A DNA stretch of 64,000 bases from an uncultured Legionella sp. (GTDB lineage Bacteria; Pseudomonadota; Gammaproteobacteria; Legionellales; Legionellaceae): contig CABHON010000022.1 in the NCBI GenBank assembly GCA_902168255.1, positions 1 to 64,000 of the forward strand. Reading direction: 5' to 3'. Shown here piece after piece: positions 20,101-28,800 of the stretch. A program made the position numbers and the translations under genes. Position 1 is the stretch's first letter; the number at the start of each line of letters is the position of its first letter. The notes beneath the pieces are model-generated. The model saw only the letters and a list, made by a program, of their open reading frames with translations. It had not been told where the DNA came from and ran no database searches.

Positions 20101-23100
20101 CAAAGTACAACTTTTACAAACCATTGCAAATTTACAAACAAGGGCAGATAAAGACAACGAAGTTAAACTTTTATGGGATGCCTTGAAGAAAATTATAGCC
20201 GTTAGAGATAGAAGCACGCCGGAATCATTAAAAAATAGGCGCCAGTCTTGGCTAGATCGAAGAAACACACCCGAATATCATCTTATTTCAATAATGGAAA
20301 TATCATTAGGCAAAACCTATGGCAAGGATAAAATAAAGAATATGTTCCATAAGGTATGGGAAGATTATAATATAAAGGAAGAGCAAATTCCTCAATTAAT
20401 AAGTAATATTGTTGGCACTCCATTAAGTATAAGAGGGAACCCATCGCAACCACGACCTCCTTTAGTTCCCCATGCTGTTGATAATAAGATAGCCCCTCCA
20501 CTGGTGCCTTTGGTTATGCCGCTTGTTGCTGAGAAGTCTTTCTCTCCAAATCCACCTCCGCCACCACCTCCTCCTCGATTTGCCGCACCTGCTTCAAACC
20601 CATTGGCTAAACGAACAGCACGACCTCCTCGGTTATCGACTATTCTCGAAAATAGCACTCGTGAAACGGTACTTGACATAACACATGAAACAACACCTCC
20701 CATACAAGATGACAATCAAAAAAGATGGGAAGAAGTTAAAGCGCATTTGAAACAAAATAAAATATTGAGGAATAAGTATAAGAAGCAAGGATTATCAGAA
20801 AGTGATATTGATCGTGAAGTAGATAAATACCTGGAAGATAATGTATACCTAGGGAATTTAGATACTCATATTGAAGAGTTCGGGGATGTAAACTTAAACC
20901 TTCCTAAGTTTTATCGCCAAGTGGGAGTTGAAAAATTTTCTCCAGATGAGTTAACAAGAAGATTGGAGCAAAGCGAACATATTGAAAAATTAATTAATGC
21001 TATACAAGAAGGGTGGCAAGCATGGCGAAGGAATAAGACATCGAATAATTTGGCCGTGGTTTTAAACGATCTCACCATACTTGATGCAATCAGCAAGGAT
21101 TTTAATGCTGAGGTTAATCAGCCCCTCAGAAAACAAGTGACAGAATGTAAGAATACAGTAACCAAACTTAGTAATAAGCTTAATTTAGTTAAAAATTCTT
21201 TTTTTATTATACAGCTTACTGCAAATATACAAAAATTACATACGCTAATAAAAAATCAACAATTTAATACGTTTGCTGAGGAAACTGTAGTGTTTCATAC
21301 AGTCCATACACCGAAGGAAGAGGAAGAAAAAGTTGCCATGTGGGAAAATCCACTACGAACTCAAGCAATCAATAAAAAGAAAGAAAAAAACATACGAATT
21401 GCTACCCTTCCACCTATTGAGGAAGAAAAGGAAGATAAAGAAGCTTCTCCGAGCAAAGAACTTTTACAAGCATTCCTAAATAGTATGGATAGTAATGTTA
21501 AAGAAATAGAGGCAAGAAAAGAAGAAAATACACAAGCGATTCATCATAATATAAGCTTAGTTGGAGAATTGAAGCGCCAGGATTTATTATTAGATGCTCT
21601 TAATGATAAAGAAAGGCATTTATTAGTATTGCAAGAAGAGCTTCATGGATATACTGATACTGCCAATGGATTGCAACAACAAGTTGAGCTTTTTAGAACA
21701 AAAGTTGCTGCCGAAAAAGGTAAAATATCTGAGGTTAACGCGCTTTTGGACGATATTCACACACTTTTGAAAAAGTTGGTTGCCCAGCGCCAAGCATTAG
21801 ATAGCTTGACAAGCGATATAGAAAAAATAGGCCAAGAAATTCGACACCAACGAGAAAAAGAACGTTCCGAAGAGCTTTCTGCTATCTATGCCCCAGAACC
21901 CGAAATTCAACAGGAAAATATATTATTAAATGCTAAACACAAGCGAGGTGTTTCTCCTGTATCTGTTGATCAAACCCATTTCGAGGAGAGAAATGAGAGT
22001 CGAATTGAGGTCTTGCAAGAAAGACGAGAGGGTATTAATTTAGTAGAAGGACAAGTCGAAGAACAGCCGCTTTTGATGGTAGACAGAGTCGATGTGCCGG
22101 AACGTATACGAAGTAGAAATTGCCTTGCCATGACTTGCGCTGTAATGGCAGCCCCCTTTGCTATGGTAGGTGCTGGTTTGGTTATTACAGGCATGGCTTG
22201 TAGAAAGTTATTATCAAGAATGGCTATCCCTCAGCTAAGTTCAAGCAGGACTCCAGAAGCAGCCATTTATCCGGAGGAGGATATAATTAGTTTTAACAAC
22301 CCCATGCGTTCTGGTAGGCCAAGACCAACAGTCCAAGCCAGAAGAGAGCCAAACCACGAGCAGGAAAGAATGTCAGAAGGCCTTGAGCTAGTAGAACGAA
22401 GACAACTCTCTATCGATGCTTCTGAGGATGGGGTATTACATTCTGAAATGGATGACGAGATAGTCAGCGAAACGAGTGAAATATTGTCTGAAATTGATGA
22501 AATGATGAGTGAAAATCAGGCAATACAAGAGCCCGAAATGGTTAATATAATAAATCCTGATGAGGAGGGACAACAGGTCAATTTCGTAAGTGTAGATCAA
22601 TTAACCGAATTAGAAAACCTAGAATTTTCAGGGAAAGCGTTAGAACAAGGAATTTCCTTATTCGTGAATAATATTCAGAAAAGTTTATGGAAAGTATTGA
22701 AAAATAGTGATTTTTTCATGGCTATGGGTGATTTTGCTCGTCAACATGGTCCTTATCGTTCAGGCAATAAAGGAGATGAAAAGAAAATCTTTGCGATGTT
22801 GCGAGAGGTTTCAGAAATGCTCAATAAAGAATGTACTCTTGATACCTTGAAGATAGTCAACGCGTTAAAAGAGGATGTTGCTCATTTGCAGACATACATG
22901 CGTCTTAAAGAAAAAAGACTGAAGGAAGCGAAGCGCATTATTGATAATTCTAAAGAGGCGATGGCGGGCAATTCCCAACTTCAAAAAACCTATAATGCTA
23001 TGTGGGAAGTAAAACAAAAGCAATATGAAAAGCTCAATGATTTTTGGGAAAAAGAGTATGGCTTTTTTAAACCAGAAGATCCGGAAGAGAATGAACCATC

Positions 23101-24148
23101 GAGTGAAGAGGAATTAAAAGCCCAGTATTATGTTATTGCAGAAGCAGAAGCAAAAGCCAAAATAAAACGACAACCTGCCCAAGTTATTGAAAAACTAATG
23201 ATACAAATGAAGTTAGTGAGTGATTATAAACTCACGGTTGATGTCAAAGATAAAGAGTATGACAAAGACAAAACATCACGCGCTGTTATCATTAAAAAAG
23301 AAGAATGGAAAAATTTTATAGAAACGGCTTCCCAGAATTCTGATTCTGATACAGTAGTTTTAGCATGGGAAAATGCAACGGATAACGAAATAACCCGTAT
23401 GGAACCTACCAGGATTTCAGAAAGTTCAGAATCACGTTTGGTGGATAGTCGCAAAGAGGTGAAAATTGAATATCAATATGGATATAACGAAAACAATACG
23501 AAAGTGATAAAATCGGTATATGGCAGCTCTCATGACGGTCTTCGAGTTGAAGGAATGTTACGGGGAAGTGAAAAGAATGAGCTGGATCGTAAAATGCATG
23601 CTCAAATGGCATTAGATATGGCTATCAAGAGCTTAAGTGAATTTATTGGCAATAATGGGTACAAATGGCCAACAAAACATAATCGCATGGTGCTTCGTGT
23701 GCCGAGCGATGCTGCTTGTATGTATGGATTTGGCGCTTTGATAGCCTTAGGTGTGGATCGTGAGGCCATTAAATTAGATCCAAGAAGCAACCTGAAAGAG
23801 TATTTAGGTAAAGAAATTCCTGTTCCGAAGAAATATAATGAACCTACAGCTTCCAAGTCCGCATTTAAAAATTCATCTAAAGATGCTGCAATAGATGTGG
23901 ATCTTAGGCATAGTAGTGCTTACATGGTCAAAGAGTTTTTAAAGAATCTGATGGGAAGCGAAAGATTAGCCGAAGTAGAAAGGCTCAAAACTCCTAAAGA
24001 ATTGGCAAAAATAAGGGATGCTCGCCAAAAAGTTGCTGAAGTAGTAGCTACTATGAAACGAGCAAATGAAATTGAAAAACAATCCACTGAAGGAAAAAAT
24101 GAAAGAATGGATCGTTATGTTCATGTAAATGGTTTGAGAGGTCAATAG
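17138..24148 (+). CDS. Giant coiled-coil protein, candidate secreted effector
   Basis: This 2336-residue protein is not recognised. It has a helical N-terminal domain (1 to about 235), a low-complexity acidic region, and a long Gln/Glu/Arg coiled coil (about 335-420). Two related segments follow near 487-550 and 714-775, both of the form L-x2-QW-x2-F ... N-x2-ALC-x2-Y. Eight prolines occur at 1139-1146. More coiled coil covers about 1400-1620, a hydrophobic hairpin lies near 1661-1692 (CAVMAAPFAMVGAGLVITGMA), and a distinct C-terminal domain covers about 2020-2290. Size, coils, the polyproline run and one hydrophobic hairpin suit a host-membrane effector of a Legionella-like bacterium. That role is inference. 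Confidence 0.8.
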   Translation: MKTSTPQLKTSLQILIEKAFTKINENFETIKNKKPFEGKSLAVVIWKHLCEKLGNDNITELQNYVSGGLFRDLPLKTSSTLNDANFAPFLGAVIWKYWESLGTRKDFLNSFNALNDKQIVKMAEYMAVALKNEIFLKAVSGEKFPIDPRILFGKFLLQAAKFELKGTEKEPELKNLESSGGYTKLEVALIFLSETPKFNRFLGGEKGLFSTEIVDARNKLALEAQQGHSTVDEIEHPLQSERADAPALPDSLLSMEESSPVDSEEPAPVKNQVKNRNLPPIWARHTKASEIKQQPDKPTVPTQFEPEEKPASEGVVLGAGDVAHSSSSQTKSISQQALEQQRKLRQEELYAKSRHLLAQRVKQQQEENAAKQREREEAERALKAQQHNAAIASFQQRTKEAKEKIAAIWKIKKEQADDLKPPVTQENIVSPPEPESEIQRLDQVLNIPVPELIKSTKLKDAAEKASQVMVNRQKEKQEKQNVDIERLVTQWNDFCYAVGEPTKSVRSQLSPQSNILALCEQYKNLFDGHDPEFQKALQTLRAGVPSYINQLTAYFYDFFENSAVLTKQLKEKYKQTATELRNNTWNANIQVKQKQVLNNVAQSWADLIHWQIEQLDAGNKRALNTQIWEASFVGKDLNNKAEIVFNFLNMVNDPFWNKMQTFVHKKDEILAVCLEKLEPLLNKLEELGNAENQQNAKKQIQEKQALQQDQVEVLLAQWRFWVVEKYQLVSHVDSGNLVALCADYALHSQQLIAKMSKEPSEQHTLLSFINSIFSVAESKSMTVLLPFACQMVLGSLMIQVNFLPEPEQKAWKETLLKLDNWPSRLNALMPLIAQPGQEKIAEKVQYIANNFDTNAAVRNNFSGVLQEHSWWASWLKKEAQPKEIIHSDAPVIERVNNIPTLQQVFSPVVDEPRAGDSLLVSDEVFSPRVVSRPQEQEEEKESIEPESKIEEIEELVARFDALVEQEVRAEERQSTPKNRRRSVQLIDDKVQLLQTIANLQTRADKDNEVKLLWDALKKIIAVRDRSTPESLKNRRQSWLDRRNTPEYHLISIMEISLGKTYGKDKIKNMFHKVWEDYNIKEEQIPQLISNIVGTPLSIRGNPSQPRPPLVPHAVDNKIAPPLVPLVMPLVAEKSFSPNPPPPPPPPRFAAPASNPLAKRTARPPRLSTILENSTRETVLDITHETTPPIQDDNQKRWEEVKAHLKQNKILRNKYKKQGLSESDIDREVDKYLEDNVYLGNLDTHIEEFGDVNLNLPKFYRQVGVEKFSPDELTRRLEQSEHIEKLINAIQEGWQAWRRNKTSNNLAVVLNDLTILDAISKDFNAEVNQPLRKQVTECKNTVTKLSNKLNLVKNSFFIIQLTANIQKLHTLIKNQQFNTFAEETVVFHTVHTPKEEEEKVAMWENPLRTQAINKKKEKNIRIATLPPIEEEKEDKEASPSKELLQAFLNSMDSNVKEIEARKEENTQAIHHNISLVGELKRQDLLLDALNDKERHLLVLQEELHGYTDTANGLQQQVELFRTKVAAEKGKISEVNALLDDIHTLLKKLVAQRQALDSLTSDIEKIGQEIRHQREKERSEELSAIYAPEPEIQQENILLNAKHKRGVSPVSVDQTHFEERNESRIEVLQERREGINLVEGQVEEQPLLMVDRVDVPERIRSRNCLAMTCAVMAAPFAMVGAGLVITGMACRKLLSRMAIPQLSSSRTPEAAIYPEEDIISFNNPMRSGRPRPTVQARREPNHEQERMSEGLELVERRQLSIDASEDGVLHSEMDDEIVSETSEILSEIDEMMSENQAIQEPEMVNIINPDEEGQQVNFVSVDQLTELENLEFSGKALEQGISLFVNNIQKSLWKVLKNSDFFMAMGDFARQHGPYRSGNKGDEKKIFAMLREVSEMLNKECTLDTLKIVNALKEDVAHLQTYMRLKEKRLKEAKRIIDNSKEAMAGNSQLQKTYNAMWEVKQKQYEKLNDFWEKEYGFFKPEDPEENEPSSEEELKAQYYVIAEAEAKAKIKRQPAQVIEKLMIQMKLVSDYKLTVDVKDKEYDKDKTSRAVIIKKEEWKNFIETASQNSDSDTVVLAWENATDNEITRMEPTRISESSESRLVDSRKEVKIEYQYGYNENNTKVIKSVYGSSHDGLRVEGMLRGSEKNELDRKMHAQMALDMAIKSLSEFIGNNGYKWPTKHNRMVLRVPSDAACMYGFGALIALGVDREAIKLDPRSNLKEYLGKEIPVPKKYNEPTASKSAFKNSSKDAAIDVDLRHSSAYMVKEFLKNLMGSERLAEVERLKTPKELAKIRDARQKVAEVVATMKRANEIEKQSTEGKNERMDRYVHVNGLRGQ

Positions 24149-24200
24149 AAAATGATACAATAGCCCTCCAATTTTAACATAACGTAAGGGTAGTAAAGAT

Positions 24201-24953
24201 ATGGCAGGGCACAGTAAATGGGCCAATATTCGTTTTCGTAAGGCCGCACAAGATGCAAAACGTGGTAAGATTTTTACCAAATTTATTCGTGAAATTACTA
24301 TTGCAGCCCGTATGGGTGGGCCAGATTTAGAAAGTAACCCACGTCTTCGAGATGCAGTTACTAAGGCTTTGAAGTCCAACATGAAGCGCGATACCGTTGA
24401 TAATGCGATTAAACGAGGGGCAGGTGGTCTTGATGGGGATAATATGGCCGAGCTTCGTTATGAAGGTTATGGGCCTGGTGGTGTGGCAGTGTTAGTTGAT
24501 TGTTTAACGGATAATAAAAATAGAACTGTATCAGAAGTACGTCACGCATTTACCAAATGTGGAGGAAATCTAGGTACGGATGGTTCTGTGGCTTATTTAT
24601 TTACTAAAAAAGGTCAAATTTTATTTGATAAAAACCAAAAAGGCATGGATGAAGAAGCTATTTTTGATATTGCTTCAGAAGCAAATGCGGACGATGTGAT
24701 CTCAGATGAGGAAGGCATTGAAGTAATGACTTCACCCGAAAACTTTGAGGCAGTACGTAAATCTTTAGAAGAAAAAGGTTTTAAACCGGAACAAACTGAG
24801 TGGGTAATGGAGCCCTCTATTCGGGTCTCATTAGTGCAAGAGCAAGCAGAACAATTATTAAAGCTGGTGGATATGCTGGAAGATTTAGATGACGTTCAAA
24901 CTGTACACACTAATGCTGATATTTCCCAAGATATATTAGAGGCATTAGCTTGA
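24201..24953 (+). CDS. yebC: YebC/PmpR-family protein (TACO1-like)
   Basis: The 250-residue protein opens with the family hallmark [20 protein letters not shown] and continues with [15 protein letters not shown] and [15 protein letters not shown]. YebC proteins have been described as transcription regulators and, more recently, as ribosome-associated factors that help with difficult peptide sequences. GTAAGGG precedes the ATG. It is the first gene of a yebC-ruvC-ruvA operon, the usual gammaproteobacterial order. Confidence 0.95.
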   Translation: MAGHSKWANIRFRKAAQDAKRGKIFTKFIREITIAARMGGPDLESNPRLRDAVTKALKSNMKRDTVDNAIKRGAGGLDGDNMAELRYEGYGPGGVAVLVDCLTDNKNRTVSEVRHAFTKCGGNLGTDGSVAYLFTKKGQILFDKNQKGMDEEAIFDIASEANADDVISDEEGIEVMTSPENFEAVRKSLEEKGFKPEQTEWVMEPSIRVSLVQEQAEQLLKLVDMLEDLDDVQTVHTNADISQDILEALA

Positions 24954-25597
24954 GTATTATTTTGGGGATAGATCCTGGTTCACGCATTACAGGGTTTGGG
25001 CTTGTTGAAAAAAGCCATGGCCAAGTCCGGTATATTAGCAGTGGGTGTGTAAGAATTACGAGCACGTCATTGAGTGAAAAACTTTATACTATTTTTGATG
25101 GAATTAGCCAACTCATGCAAGAATTTTCGCCTGATGAAGTAGGCATTGAGTCCATTTTTATGCATCGTAATGCGATGTCAGCATTAAAACTAGGTCAAGC
25201 GCGTGGTGTAGCCATTGCAGCAGCAGCACATTATGCTGTGGATGTATTTGAATATTCGCCACGTGAAATAAAACAAGCCGTAGTAGGATACGGTGCAGCT
25301 GAGAAAGCCCAAGTACAGTCAATGGTTTGTCGTCTTTTATCCTTAAAATCAGCCCCTCAACCTGATGCGGCGGATGCTTTGGCTGTAGCTTTATGCCACA
25401 TTCATACGCAAGAAGGAAAGGCTCGGTTGGCTGCAAGTGAAACAAGCCTTCAATCGTCGAAAAAACTATACTCACAGCAATTAGATTTTCGGCGAGAAAA
25501 AAACCAATATGAGCACCGGAGTTTTCATCTAGTAAATGAGGATGCGAATGAGGTTTTTGACGAAGCAGAAAATTTAAGTGCGAGGAGTCTAATATGA
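24950..25597 (+). CDS. ruvC: Holliday junction resolvase RuvC, with a C-terminal extension
   Basis: RuvC cuts Holliday junctions as a dimer. The RNase H-fold acidic residues are visible in [10 protein letters not shown] (Asp), VGIESIF (Glu) and [13 protein letters not shown] (two Asp), with the family motif [15 protein letters not shown]. The start is a TTG that overlaps the yebC stop (TTGA). At 215 residues it is about 40 longer than E. coli RuvC. The extra tail is polar ([14 protein letters not shown]..., then acidic), looks disordered, and has no recognised partner. Its end overlaps ruvA by four bases. Confidence 0.95.
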   Translation: MSIILGIDPGSRITGFGLVEKSHGQVRYISSGCVRITSTSLSEKLYTIFDGISQLMQEFSPDEVGIESIFMHRNAMSALKLGQARGVAIAAAAHYAVDVFEYSPREIKQAVVGYGAAEKAQVQSMVCRLLSLKSAPQPDAADALAVALCHIHTQEGKARLAASETSLQSSKKLYSQQLDFRREKNQYEHRSFHLVNEDANEVFDEAENLSARSLI

Positions 25598-26235
25598 TTG
25601 CATGGTTACAGGGAGAAATCTTAGAAAAAAATTCACCCCATTTAGTGGTGGCAGCAAACGGGGTTGGTTATTGCGTAGAAACTTCCATGCAAACGTTTTG
25701 CCAATTACCTGAAGAAGGGCAGAAAACAACCTTATATATTCATACAACTATTCGTGAGGATGCGCATTTATTGTATGGATTTTATGATAAAGCTGAGCGG
25801 GAAATGTTTCAGTTATTAATCAAAATCAACGGTATTGGACCAAAAGTTGCGTTGGGAATTTTATCCGGCATTGATTACAATGAGTTAGTTCAATGTATTT
25901 TGACTAAAAATATTGCTGTTTTAAATAAATTGCCAGGCGTGGGAAAGAAAACAGCGGAACGTTTAGTGATAGAAATGCAAGATAAAATTCAGCATTTAAA
26001 TTATGTGACCGGGAATGTTGGGAATGAACAAGGTAGTGTTACTGCTTCATTAAATAAACGCGCCTTACCTTTTCCTCAAAATTTACCCACTGTTCAAGAC
26101 GCAACCAGCGCATTAATTGCATTAGGGTATAAATTACCGCAAATATCTTTAGCAATGGAGTCATTGGAAGTGCAAGAAAAAACCAGTGAACAAATTATTC
26201 GTGAAGTGTTACGATTTTTTGCGAGGGGGAATTAA
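25594..26235 (+). CDS. ruvA: Holliday junction DNA-binding protein RuvA
   Basis: The 213-residue protein has the N-terminal OB-fold ([26 protein letters not shown]), two helix-hairpin-helix motifs (INGIGPKVALGILSG and LPGVGKKTAERLV) and a C-terminal three-helix domain that contacts RuvB (ATSALIALGYKLPQ). It binds the four-way junction and recruits RuvB. It overlaps ruvC by four bases. RuvB does not follow; a MurG-like gene does, five bases after the stop. Confidence 0.96.
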   Translation: MIAWLQGEILEKNSPHLVVAANGVGYCVETSMQTFCQLPEEGQKTTLYIHTTIREDAHLLYGFYDKAEREMFQLLIKINGIGPKVALGILSGIDYNELVQCILTKNIAVLNKLPGVGKKTAERLVIEMQDKIQHLNYVTGNVGNEQGSVTASLNKRALPFPQNLPTVQDATSALIALGYKLPQISLAMESLEVQEKTSEQIIREVLRFFARGN

Positions 26236-26239
26236 GATT

Positions 26240-27349
26240 ATGGCAGTGGATTCAATTCTCTTTACTGGTGGTGGTTCAGCAGGCCATGTGGTACCTAATT
26301 TGGCGCTGATTGACGTCTGTTTAGACAAAAAAATATCTGTCTCTTATATGGGTTCTGAAGAGGGCATTGAGCGAACACTCGTTAAGCCTCTCAATATTCC
26401 CTATTATGCTATTGCAACAGGGAAACTTCGACGTTATTTGAGTCTTCAAAATTTACTCGACCCATTCAAAGTTTTTTTAGGCATATTCCAAGCCTGGCAA
26501 CAATTAGGAAAAATAAAACCTTCCGTGGTTTTTTCTAAAGGAGGATTTGTTGCTTTTCCAGTTGTTTTTTCAGCATGGTTGCGAGGTATTCCAGTGGTAG
26601 CGCATGAGTCAGACTCAACCCCTGGATTGGCCAATCGTTTGAGTTTTCCTTTTGTTAAAAAAATTGCGATGACTTTTCCACCCCATAATTCGGTTAAGAA
26701 AGGAAAAACTGATACATCAAAAACAGTTGTAACAGGCACTCCTCTTCGCGATAGCTTATTTCAAGGGGATGCAGTAAAAGGACGACAGCTATGCGGGTTT
26801 GATAATGACAAACCATGTTTAATGGTGATAGGAGGTGGCTCAGGTGCTGCGGTTATTAATGAAACCGTCCGAAAAGCATTACCCACCTTACTCAAAACAA
26901 TGAATGTGATTCATTGTTGTGGAAAAGGAAAAACATTACCTTCGATGGCATCTTCTCTTCCTGATGAAGGCAGCGGCATTTACAAGCAGTTCGATTATGT
27001 TAATGAAGAGCTTCCCCATTTATATGCATGTGCTGATCTTGTTATTTCAAGAGCTGGTGCTAATACTGTTTATGAGATTCTTGCTTTGCAAAAGCCGGCA
27101 TTATTTATTCCCTTATCGCTTAAAGCTAGCCGTGGCGATCAAATTGCGAATGCCAATTTTTTATCCTCTCAAGGATTATGCCACATGTTAGATGAGTCTA
27201 ACTTAAGTGCCAACACATTACTTGCATCTATTCATGTACTTTCTCAGCAATCTTTTTCAATTCAAGAAAAAATGAAAGTTTATGGAAAGGAGCATAAAAT
27301 AAAAGAAGGCACCCAGGCGATTATTCAACTTATTCAAGCAGTCAGTTAA
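26240..27349 (+). CDS. murG: MurG-type UDP-GlcNAc glycosyltransferase, resembling the Gram-positive branch
   Basis: From ATG 26240 (after GCGAGGGGG) the protein has 369 residues. The frame is open further upstream inside ruvA, but that start lacks support. The N-terminal domain has the lipid-binding glycine loop FTGGGSAGHV, GKLRRYLSLQN, FSKGGFVAFPV and HESDSTPGLANR; the second domain has GGGSGAAVIN and SRAGANTVYE. MurG adds GlcNAc to lipid I, making lipid II. From memory these words match staphylococcal MurG better than the E. coli type. The gene also lies outside a dcw cluster, so it may be a transferred or second murG. Confidence 0.85.
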   Translation: MAVDSILFTGGGSAGHVVPNLALIDVCLDKKISVSYMGSEEGIERTLVKPLNIPYYAIATGKLRRYLSLQNLLDPFKVFLGIFQAWQQLGKIKPSVVFSKGGFVAFPVVFSAWLRGIPVVAHESDSTPGLANRLSFPFVKKIAMTFPPHNSVKKGKTDTSKTVVTGTPLRDSLFQGDAVKGRQLCGFDNDKPCLMVIGGGSGAAVINETVRKALPTLLKTMNVIHCCGKGKTLPSMASSLPDEGSGIYKQFDYVNEELPHLYACADLVISRAGANTVYEILALQKPALFIPLSLKASRGDQIANANFLSSQGLCHMLDESNLSANTLLASIHVLSQQSFSIQEKMKVYGKEHKIKEGTQAIIQLIQAVS

Positions 27350-27360
27350 AGAGGTTATTT

Positions 27361-28800
27361 GTGAACAATAAAACAACACACTCCGTCAATACAACAGAAA
27401 TCAGAAAGTTTGTCGATGACTTATGGGATAATAGTATCCTGACGACATTATCACATTATATTAGCATTCCTAATAAATCCCCTTTATTTGCCCCCAACTG
27501 GGAAAAAGAAGGGTATATGGATGAGGCAGTCGCCATTATGTCGGCATGGTGCCAAAGTAATGCGCCGGTTGGCATGCATTTAGAGGTTTTACGTGTGCCA
27601 GGCCGTACACCGTTAATTTATATGGAAATACCAGGTCAATCTGACGAAACTATATTGCTTTATGGCCATTGTGATAAACAACCAGAAATGACAGGATGGC
27701 ATCCTGAACTAGGTCCATGGAAGCCAGTTATTCAAGGTGATAAATTATACGGTCGAGGTGGCGCAGATGATGGTTATGCTATTTTTGCTTCGTTGACGGC
27801 TATTCTTGCACTTCAAGCACAAAATATTCCACACGCGCGATGCGTGGTTCTTATCGAAGCTTCAGAAGAAAGTGGTAGTATTGATTTGCCTTTTTACTTA
27901 GAGCTATTAAGTGATCGTATTGGGAATCCTAGTTTACTCATTTGTTTAGATTCAGGGGCAGGTAACTACGAACAAATGTGGATGACCACCTCGTTGCGAG
28001 GTAATTTAGTCGGCGAATTGCATGTATCTTTATTAAAAGAAGGCATTCACTCTGGCATGGGAAGTGGTGTGGTTGCTGATAGTTTTCGGGTGGCTCGAGA
28101 AATATTAAGTCGATTAGAGGATGAAAAAACCGGTAAAATTTTATTAGAAGAATTACATGTAGAGATTCCTCCCGAAAGAATTAAAGAAGCTCAACGATGT
28201 GCCGAAGCATTAGGCGATCAAATTTATGCTGCTTTACCTTTCCAAGAAGGAACTAAACCTGTTACTAATGACCCCACAGAGTTATTGTTAAATCGTACCT
28301 GGCGTCCTGCCTTATCTATTACAGGAGCTGGCGGATTACCTTTATTAGAAAATGCAGGCAATGTCTCTCGTCCTACCACGGCGTTAAAATTATCCATGCG
28401 TTTAGCGCCCACGTGTGATCCCAAGATAGCAGAAGCCGCTATTATTAATATTTTAACCAAAAATCCCCCTTACGATGCTAAAGTGGAGTTTCGTGCCGAT
28501 AGGACGGTGGGAAGTGGGTGGAATGCACCTAAAACCGCACCGTGGTTAGAATCTGCTTGCCAAGAAGCATCCCAAGCATTTTATAATAAACCAGCGGTCT
28601 ATTCTGGGGAGGGTGGCTCTATTCCTTTTATTAGCATGATAGGAGAACGTTTTCCTGCTTCACAATTTGTGATTACTGGGGTTTTAGGACCTGCATCCAA
28701 TGCTCATGGACCGAATGAATTTTTGCATATTCCGATGGCAAAAAAACTAACCGCTTGTATTGCAATGATTATTGCCCGGCAGTATGAAAAAAGCACATAG
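27361..28800 (+). CDS. M20-family metallopeptidase (dipeptidase)
   Basis: The 479-residue protein is a zinc peptidase of the M20/ArgE/CPG2 family. It has the first zinc ligand in YGHCDKQPE, the bridging Asp in [11 protein letters not shown], the catalytic Glu pair in EASEESGS, and the dimerisation (lid) domain in the middle. Length and motifs are those of the larger dipeptidases (CNDP-like) that cleave dipeptides in the cytosol. The start is a GTG after AAAGAGG. It follows murG by 11 bases and overlaps the next reading frame. Confidence 0.88.
   Translation: MNNKTTHSVNTTEIRKFVDDLWDNSILTTLSHYISIPNKSPLFAPNWEKEGYMDEAVAIMSAWCQSNAPVGMHLEVLRVPGRTPLIYMEIPGQSDETILLYGHCDKQPEMTGWHPELGPWKPVIQGDKLYGRGGADDGYAIFASLTAILALQAQNIPHARCVVLIEASEESGSIDLPFYLELLSDRIGNPSLLICLDSGAGNYEQMWMTTSLRGNLVGELHVSLLKEGIHSGMGSGVVADSFRVAREILSRLEDEKTGKILLEELHVEIPPERIKEAQRCAEALGDQIYAALPFQEGTKPVTNDPTELLLNRTWRPALSITGAGGLPLLENAGNVSRPTTALKLSMRLAPTCDPKIAEAAIINILTKNPPYDAKVEFRADRTVGSGWNAPKTAPWLESACQEASQAFYNKPAVYSGEGGSIPFISMIGERFPASQFVITGVLGPASNAHGPNEFLHIPMAKKLTACIAMIIARQYEKST

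Noticed and set aside
20552-20575. Formin FH1 domain from the eight-proline run
   Set aside because: There is no FH2 domain and only one tract; polyproline alone is not enough.
28772-28783. TTG start four codons before ATG 28784 for the cysteine desulfurase
   Set aside because: ATG 28784 is in the same frame and is the better start; neither has a strong ribosome-binding site.
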